Shown here: piece after piece, positions 58,963 to 64,000 of the stretch
How the letters are laid out: each line of letters starts with the position of its first letter
Numbering within the stretch: position 1 is the first letter of the stretch
Assembly: GCA_905221115.1 (NCBI GenBank)
Contig: CAJNBX010000001.1
Location: forward strand, 321,793 to 385,792
DNA length: 64,000 nt
Direction of reading: 5' to 3'
Source of the DNA: a bacterium
GTDB taxonomy: Bacteria; Bacillota; Bacilli; Lactobacillales; Streptococcaceae
Position numbers and translations under genes: made by a program
Notes under the pieces: generated by a model
Seen by the model: the letters and a program-made list of their open reading frames with translations, nothing else
Database searches by the model: none
Told to the model about the DNA's origin: nothing

Positions 58963-61257
58963 CTATGAATCCTTTCTAATCTCATAAATATATAGAAGTA
59001 AAGCTATCTCTGCTTCCTTACGTTCATTATCGCTACCTGTATACCAAGAAAAGAATAAATCTTTAAACTCTTTAAACTCTTCTTTTTTATCCTTAGAAGT
59101 TTGATCTTCTAAGCGCGTCAAATAATAGGCTAATCGAGCAATATTCATACGATCGTAGTTGCGAAGGAGCTCAATAAGTCTATATACAAAACTCTTTCCT
59201 CGCTCATCTTGAATATTAAAGTAGTAACGAATGCTCTTCAGTTTCCCATTATAGACATTGTCAATAAATTGGTCGAACTTCAATGTATAATTTCTTTCAG
59301 AATCAACATTGCCAAAAGATTGGTCCAACTTCAAGGTATTACCTGCTTTAAAAAGGGAAATACTATCCTTGTCGTTATCCTTTGCTGCTCCTTCTAGCTT
59401 ACCAGTTTCTTCAGCCATGAGGCTAACTGGAGTTTTATCTGGAAAGAGGCCGATTCCTGCTGATAGGGTTAATTTGCCATTTGTCCACTTGATAAAGTTT
59501 TGTCGGAGACAAATAGTAAACTCAATAATATCCTGCCAAGAACCGATAGCAAATACATCATCTCCACCGGCATAAATGATCGATAGTTTTTTCTCCTTCG
59601 CAAACTGGTTGATATAGACCTTAAAGAAGAGACTCATACTTCTAGAGAAGGTTGCCGAGCGTGCCAGAGTATTATATTTGCCACCATCTTGATAGGAGAA
59701 TCCAGCCATAAAGGCTGCTCCAAGATCATCCACATCTAGTCGAACAACTGCTAATCGCTTAATCCCTTGTCCAGTTTCACTATCCTGAGATAATTTGGCG
59801 TACTCGTAAATCTCATCATACTTGTAATCTCCGACAAAGACATGGGTTGCTTTTAGGATATCTGTACTATAGCTATTCTTTACATAAATACGGTCCCACT
59901 CTTCATTGGCAAGGTCGGCTTTTGAAATACCACTAATATAGGCTCCCGGACCTATCGGCAGGCCTTTTTCTTTTGTCACAATATAGTAGTTTTCTTGTAT
60001 TTCCTTGGCAAAGCGATACATCCCTGCACAGATATGGCAGACCTCTTGATCTTTATACTTGGTAAGCTTTTCGACTGAGTGACAAATTGCACATTCTTTC
60101 TGGGAGCTTTTTCCTCCTTGGTTGAGTTCAAGCAGAGTTTTGGCATCGTAACGAGAAATTTTCTTTTGGGAAATCATCCGACTGGTTGTTTGGTAGACTT
60201 TACGATAGTCGACCAGTGTCGTTGTCATATCATTGGCAGAAAATGGACTCCAACCAAATGCTACGTATAAACCTGTCTGGAAATGCTTGACCAGAAACTG
60301 ATTGAATTCTGCTTCAAAGCTAGCCAAGGTCTCTCTAGTTTTTTCGGTGTTTGGAAGGATAAAGTAGGCGTGTCCTCCACCGACGTAAAGGAGATTAGCC
60401 CTTGTCAACTCTAACTTCTCCAGTAAGCTGTCAGCGATATGTTCCCCCATAAAATCTAAATACAAGGAACGTGCTTTTAGTTGCTTGGCTGCTCCAGCTG
60501 TTGCGATATTGTAAATAAAATCCTGAATCCCTGACAGATCAAAACTTGCTAATAAAAAGGCCTTTTCGCTATAAAAAGCTTCTAAATCTTGCCCCAGTAC
60601 CTTCTCATAGTCACGGCAATTCTTGTCCGCTAAATATTCCTCTATGGATAGGGCAAAGCCAGCTGTCAGACGACTGTAGGTTGCTAGAGAAATATCCGAT
60701 AATTCCTTGGTTCTTGTCGAAACAGCTACATAGGAAAGAGTAGACTCAAGGAGATTTAAAAGGGCATCTATCTCAGATTGACTAAAGTCCAATCTCTCAA
60801 ACTCTTTTTCTAAGGTCTCTACTATCAAGTCATAATCTGACTGGTCAGACGGCTCACTCGATTCCTTAGCATAGTTTGGTTCCCCGTCAAGCTCTAATGG
60901 TCTTGCATCAAGATAACGCTGACTAGGGCTATCTGAAAATACATTGAAGATATCCGATTGTTTGCTTAGGAAATCTTCTTTTCCTTGATGAGTGTCTGCT
61001 GCTCTTTTTAGGCCTGAAGCAATCTTTGTAGCAGCTGACGTGATATAGACCAAACTATCAGGAGCTAAGTCCGTCGGCAAATCACTAGAAGTCGCCTTGG
61101 CTATCTGCTGGGCTATCTTTTCATTATCCGAAAAGCGTCTAAACCATTCGGACCCAATGGTACCCAGGTCTTTCTCATCATACCTGGAACCTTGAATCAC
61201 CTTGCCGATAGCGTGCAAAAGCGATCCATAAACTAAATCAATCTTTTCTTTCTTCAA
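58963..61257 (-). CDS. csm1: Cas10/Csm1 with degenerate HD nuclease and intact cyclase
   Basis: A 764-residue large subunit. The N-terminal HD region reads YGSLLHAIGKV, so His15 is followed by Ala16 instead of the catalytic Asp. Downstream positions that should carry HD ligands read IAKATSS and SAATKIASG, so the metal site looks lost. The zinc ribbon (CAICHSVEKL ... CHIC, about residues 394-418) and the second palm domain with IYAGGDDVFAIG (GGDD about 564-567) are intact, so cyclic oligoadenylate synthesis is expected. After the palm there is a 17-residue in-frame tandem duplication (TLKLDQ ... and TLKFDQ ...). The start is TTG at 61257, with GGGAGG upstream, overlapping cas6 by 20 bases. Confidence 0.95.
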   Translation of the reverse strand: MKKEKIDLVYGSLLHAIGKVIQGSRYDEKDLGTIGSEWFRRFSDNEKIAQQIAKATSSDLPTDLAPDSLVYITSAATKIASGLKRAADTHQGKEDFLSKQSDIFNVFSDSPSQRYLDARPLELDGEPNYAKESSEPSDQSDYDLIVETLEKEFERLDFSQSEIDALLNLLESTLSYVAVSTRTKELSDISLATYSRLTAGFALSIEEYLADKNCRDYEKVLGQDLEAFYSEKAFLLASFDLSGIQDFIYNIATAGAAKQLKARSLYLDFMGEHIADSLLEKLELTRANLLYVGGGHAYFILPNTEKTRETLASFEAEFNQFLVKHFQTGLYVAFGWSPFSANDMTTTLVDYRKVYQTTSRMISQKKISRYDAKTLLELNQGGKSSQKECAICHSVEKLTKYKDQEVCHICAGMYRFAKEIQENYYIVTKEKGLPIGPGAYISGISKADLANEEWDRIYVKNSYSTDILKATHVFVGDYKYDEIYEYAKLSQDSETGQGIKRLAVVRLDVDDLGAAFMAGFSYQDGGKYNTLARSATFSRSMSLFFKVYINQFAKEKKLSIIYAGGDDVFAIGSWQDIIEFTICLRQNFIKWTNGKLTLSAGIGLFPDKTPVSLMAEETGKLEGAAKDNDKDSISLFKAGNTLKLDQSFGNVDSERNYTLKFDQFIDNVYNGKLKSIRYYFNIQDERGKSFVYRLIELLRNYDRMNIARLAYYLTRLEDQTSKDKKEEFKEFKDLFFSWYTGSDNERKEAEIALLLYIYEIRKDS

Positions 61258-61969
61258 GTTCTAAACCTCCCATCCCTAAGCTAGTTTTCATACCGAGACC
61301 TGAGTATTCCCCAAATTTCAGAAGCATATTAGCGTATGCTTTCAAGGTATTTGGACCTGTAATCTTAAAGGTCAGTCTCCCCCTGAATCCAGGAATTTTT
61401 TTACCATGGACTTTAAAATAGCTGGATTCCAATCTATAGCTGGTAATTCTACTATGCTTGACCAAGTAGTCCAGGGTTTCCTCTTCGATGTCCTGACGAT
61501 TCTCGACCAGACGTGCATACTTCATCATCAAACTCTGAAAGATGAGACGCATGGTCGGAAAGAGTACGTACTCTCCTTGGGAGCGAAATCCTGTCGGAGT
61601 TTGAAAATGAATGGTAAAGAGTGACCGATCTTGGTTTTCATTAAAGAACTCAAAGAGTTGCTCCGAACTGAGATCTTGCATGGACAAAGACTCAACTATG
61701 AGAGTCGGCAAATCATGAAGTTCTACTTTCTTGAGCTCCAAGAGAAAAGGCAAAATCTGCTTGACAGCCTCATCCGTCAGGAGATGAAGGGACCATAGGG
61801 TCTTGTCCTTTTGATGGATGATTTTTAGTGAGTAGGGGTTGGTCTCCTGCTCATGTAGCCAAGTCACATAGTCTGGTTCTAGGTTTTCCATGAGAAAACC
61901 TTGGAATTTTGTCGATAGGTCACTCGGTGATTGGTCAATCCGCTTAAATGATAGTTCGATACGTTTCAT
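61238..61969 (-). CDS. cas6: Cas6 CRISPR-RNA endoribonuclease
   Basis: A 243-residue ferredoxin-fold RNase that cuts pre-crRNA at the base of the repeat hairpin, eight bases before each spacer. It has the C-terminal glycine-rich loop KFGEYSGLGMKTSLGMGGLEL (about residues 217-237) and the RGRLTFKITGP strand. It lies first in the operon, directly next to the array, with AAAGGAGG three bases before its ATG. Its substrate hairpin is described under the array. Confidence 0.94.
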   Translation of the reverse strand: MKRIELSFKRIDQSPSDLSTKFQGFLMENLEPDYVTWLHEQETNPYSLKIIHQKDKTLWSLHLLTDEAVKQILPFLLELKKVELHDLPTLIVESLSMQDLSSEQLFEFFNENQDRSLFTIHFQTPTGFRSQGEYVLFPTMRLIFQSLMMKYARLVENRQDIEEETLDYLVKHSRITSYRLESSYFKVHGKKIPGFRGRLTFKITGPNTLKAYANMLLKFGEYSGLGMKTSLGMGGLELEERKD

Positions 61970-61992
61970 ATGCCTCCTTTATTTATACAATT

Positions 61993-62024
61993 GCGCTTTT
62001 GCTTTCTCATGAGCGCTTTTTTAT
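61993..62024 (+). terminator. Plus-strand terminator-like hairpin between cas6 and the array
   Basis: GCGCT and AGCGC close a loop containing the palindrome CTCATGAG, and on the plus strand a T-rich tract follows directly. No plus-strand gene precedes it; it would stop antisense transcripts entering the array. On the minus strand the hairpin lacks a U-tail, so pre-crRNA transcription into cas6 is not blocked. Confidence 0.4.
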
Positions 62025-62051
62025 TTTACTTTTGGAATTCTTTACCCTTAT

Positions 62052-63275
62052 GAAACTGTCCCCTCGCGAGGTAGATAAGTATCTATACAAACGAAAACGA
62101 TGGAAAAGTTAACCACTCAAACGTTTCCGGCCCCTCCCGAGGTAGATAGGTTCTTAGACTGGAGGAAAGAAAAATGAGAGATAGTCTAGTAAAACAGTTT
62201 CCGGCCCCTCGCGAGGTAAATAGGTTCTTATACTGTAAATGTCAATGTGACGAACGGCGCTCTGAAATGGTTTTCGGCCCCTCTCTAGGTGAATAGGTTC
62301 TTATACAAAATTCTTACGAAATCATGCACTTTCAGCTAAAGTTTCCGGCCCCTCCCTACCGAGGTGAATAGGTTCTTAGACAGGACAAAAAAATAGATTT
62401 AATGGAATTAAAAAACGGTTTCCGGCCCCTCTCGAGGTAGATAAGTAGCTATACTTTTCTCTTGCGAAGGTATTGAGATTGAGGAGGTGGAGTGGTTTCC
62501 GGCCCCTTGCGAGGTAGATAGGTGTCTATATAAATAAAAACGAAGCAACAGATAATCTTCTAAAAAAGTTTCCGGCCCCTCGCGAGGTAGATAGGTATCT
62601 ATACGAAAGGAAGGTGAAAAAAAATGGACACAAATAAAAGTTTCCGGCCCCTCGCGAGGTAGATAGGGGGCTATACTAAGTTCAATTATTTGAATGGAAT
62701 CTATAACAGTTTTCCGGCCCCTCGCGAGGTAGATAGGGGGCTATACAAATCATTTGAACCCTTATAATCTTAAATGGAAGACAGTGTTTCCGGTCCTTCG
62801 CGAGGTAAGAAGATTTCTATACTTTTCATCACCACGGTATTAAAGGAATGCGGTGGGGATTTCCGGCCCCTCGCGAGGTTGACAGGTAGCGATACAGACG
62901 TACAGGTATCGCAAAGAATACGATGACAAAACCGAGTTTCCAGCCCCTCTCGAGGTAAAGTGGATACTATGCACAAAGGTCTTGATGTTTCTATTTATGC
63001 AAAACCTGAATTGTTTCCGGCCCCTTGCGAGGTAGATAGGTATCTATACATTGTCTTTTATAATTACACCTATGAGCTTGATATTCTGTTTCCGGCCCCT
63101 ACCGAGGTAGGTAGATATCTATACGATAAAGGTGAGACTTTCGAACAAGCAATGAGTTATCCAGCATTTCCGGCCCCTCGCGAGGTAGATAGGTTCTTAT
63201 ACAGCGTTCATGGTAGAATTTTTTGCAGAAGAAAATAGGTTTCCGGCCCCTCGCGAGGTAGATAGGTATCTATAC
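62052..63275 (-). CRISPR. Type III-A CRISPR array, 17 repeats and 16 spacers
   Basis: Repeats (37 bases, one of 41) start at 62052, 62123, 62197, 62270, 62341, 62418, 62495, 62568, 62640, 62710, 62786, 62859, 62936, 63013, 63088, 63166 and 63239. Spacers are 33-41 bases. On the crRNA strand (minus) the repeat has a variable first half (GTATAGATACCTATCTA), then the hairpin CCTCGCGAGGGG, then the tag CCGGAAAC. It resembles the S. thermophilus type III-A repeat. The right end is leader-proximal by orientation; the leftmost repeat is the most degenerate in the tag, as expected of the distal end. Repeats differ from each other far more than usual. Confidence 0.95.
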
Positions 63276-63425
63276 CCCATATCTTGTATATAAACCTATA
63301 ACAAGCACTAGATATAACCTATTGGAAACTACTATTAGTATATCATATTTTGAAAGAGTTTTCATTTCTGAATACCAAATTAATCACATACCTTTTTTAT
63401 TCCTCCTAAATGTATAAAGGATACT
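63276..63425 (-). promoter_or_regulatory. Probable CRISPR leader
   Basis: An AT-rich, gene-free stretch adjoins the consensus-like rightmost repeat. On the minus strand it contains CTTGTTATAGG ... ACAAG, an inverted repeat close to the first repeat, and a GATATACT element that could serve as a -10. Between the upstream promoter and the leader is AGGAGG, a ribosome site with no real ORF after it (ATG followed at once by TGA; a GTG frame of 14 codons). Confidence 0.6.
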
Positions 63426-63453
63426 ATTTTATCACTAAAATTGCTTTTGTCAA
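63426..63453 (-). promoter_or_regulatory. Promoter upstream of the CRISPR leader
   Basis: On the minus strand a perfect TTGACA (63448-63453) is followed after 16 bases by TAAAAT (63426-63431) with an extended TGA element. It can drive the array and, by read-through, the cas operon, since no clear promoter is seen before cas6. It may once have driven a protein gene, as an AGGAGG follows. Confidence 0.6.
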
Positions 63454-63503
63454 GCCCAAATATTAATTTTTTAAGAACGAAAAAACGAACGGTAACTTCT
63501 CAA

Positions 63504-64000
63504 AGTAACTTCCACTCACCTGACCAAAGTGGAAATTAGTCTAAAACGGATTTTTATGGTGGAATTAAGTGTGAGACGTTTGAGTTAGAAATGAGATCTA
63601 CTATGACAAAACATAAACACCTTACCCTCTCAGACCGTAATGATATCCAATTAGGCTTAGAGCGCGGTGAAACCTTCAAAGCTATTGGACAATCCATTCT
63701 AAAAGACCCGACTACTGTTTCCAAAGAAGTCAAACGAAACAGACAAGTCCGAGAGTCTACATGCCATAACCTTCCTTGCCCTTTACTCGATAAGGCTCCC
63801 TTTGTCTGTAATGGATGCCCTAAAAGAAGACAGAATTGTGGCTATCAGAAAATCTTATACCTCGCTAAACAAGCTCAAAAACAATACGAACAAACTCTTG
63901 TAGAAGCTCGTGAAGGAACTCCTCTCAATTCCAAGACCTTCTGGGACATGGACAAAGTCATTTCTGATGGTGTTAAAAAGGGACAACACATCTATCATAT
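63504..64000 (+). mobile_element. IS30-family insertion sequence, left part
   Basis: A segment shared with 45498-45654 begins at about 63504 and carries the hairpin-like CCACT ... AGTGG. It leads into a transposase gene that runs off the right edge, so the right IS end and any target duplication cannot be seen. It sits about 230 bases from the leader-proximal CRISPR repeat, where adaptation genes are found in related loci. Confidence 0.7.
63603..64000 (+). CDS. IS30-family transposase, 3' end beyond the window
   Basis: The first 132 codons of a transposase. The N-terminal helix-turn-helix is HLTLSDRNDIQLGLERGETFKAIGQSIL, then DPTTVSKEVKRNR, both typical of IS30 family members. A Cys-rich stretch follows (CHNLPCPLLDKAPFVCNGCPKRRQNCGY). 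The catalytic DDE domain would lie beyond the window edge. The start ATG at 63603 has a weak purine-rich site (GAGAT). No frameshift is visible in the part shown. Confidence 0.9.
   Translation, partial: MTKHKHLTLSDRNDIQLGLERGETFKAIGQSILKDPTTVSKEVKRNRQVRESTCHNLPCPLLDKAPFVCNGCPKRRQNCGYQKILYLAKQAQKQYEQTLVEAREGTPLNSKTFWDMDKVISDGVKKGQHIYH

Noticed and set aside
62770..62976. Minus-strand ORF of 68 codons in the array
   Set aside because: Also a product of repeat sequence in another frame, with no initiation signal.
62960..63238. Plus-strand ORF of 92 codons with repeated FPAP-EVDR-LY units
   Set aside because: It is the translation of CRISPR repeats and spacers; the repeat has no stop in this frame. 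No ribosome site of its own, and the period equals the repeat-spacer unit.

Overview
The window comes from a low-GC Gram-positive chromosome, almost certainly a Streptococcus of the mitis group (S. mitis, S. oralis or a close relative). The evidence is pneumococcus-type BOX elements, a competence com-box (TACGAATA on the minus strand) in front of comEA-comEC, EzrA, RodA and CpsY-type regulator sequences, a typical streptococcal L27 with its Prp processing protease, and AGGAGG-type ribosome binding sites. No rRNA or tRNA genes were seen. Most genes lie on the minus strand.

Layout. 1-2405: the promoter and leader of an operon whose genes lie to the left of the window (infC-rpmI-rplT by pneumococcal gene order), a small ABC exporter, and the remnant of a lactococcin-972-like bacteriocin. 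2406-5301: comEC and comEA behind a com-box. 5342-13834: housekeeping minus-strand genes (acetyltransferase, phoH, yozE-type, cvfB, frr, pyrH, trmFO, rsmI, yabA, holB, tmk). 14064-17246: the proBAC proline operon. 17356-20816: rluD, lspA, a LysR regulator, then rplU-prp-rpmA with an L21 leader. 20999-28009: a YoaK-type membrane protein, a Gfo/Idh/MocA oxidoreductase with a DEAD-box helicase, tuf, a PerM/AI-2E type permease and dacA. 28149-35429: nnrD, folD, an amino-acid ABC permease/ATPase pair, a DUF1797 protein, CtsR-controlled clpE, a NUDIX hydrolase and a DUF1827 protein. 35605-45426: ezrA, gyrB, a HAD protein, a DJ-1 family protein, rodA, dinG and a U32-type protein. 45427-48353: an IS30-end remnant split by a BOX element, terminators, and an ABC exporter. 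48532-53429: an alpha-amylase, and alaS behind an alanine T-box with a LURP-one-related gene between them.

53489-63603 holds the most unusual content: a complete type III-A (Csm) interference module in one minus-strand operon, cas6-cas10-csm2-csm3-csm4-csm5-csm6-csm6, with a 17-repeat array immediately upstream and an IS30-family transposase running off the right edge. No cas1 or cas2 is visible. Cas10 keeps its GGDD cyclase motif but has lost the HD nuclease signature (His15-Ala16 in place of His-Asp, and by my alignment the other HD ligands too). Both Csm6 proteins keep intact CARF and HEPN signatures. The locus therefore looks like a type III-A system that relies on Csm3 target-RNA cleavage and cyclic-oligoadenylate signalling to two Csm6 RNases, without Cas10 DNA cleavage and without local spacer acquisition. 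The repeats differ strongly from one another, but most variants still form the same CCUC/GGGG stem capped by a GNRA tetraloop, so the Cas6 processing hairpin has been under selection. The spacers read on the plus strand (the expected target-mRNA sense) look like coding sequence; two look like ribosome-binding-site/start-codon junctions and one encodes a typical phage virion-protein motif.
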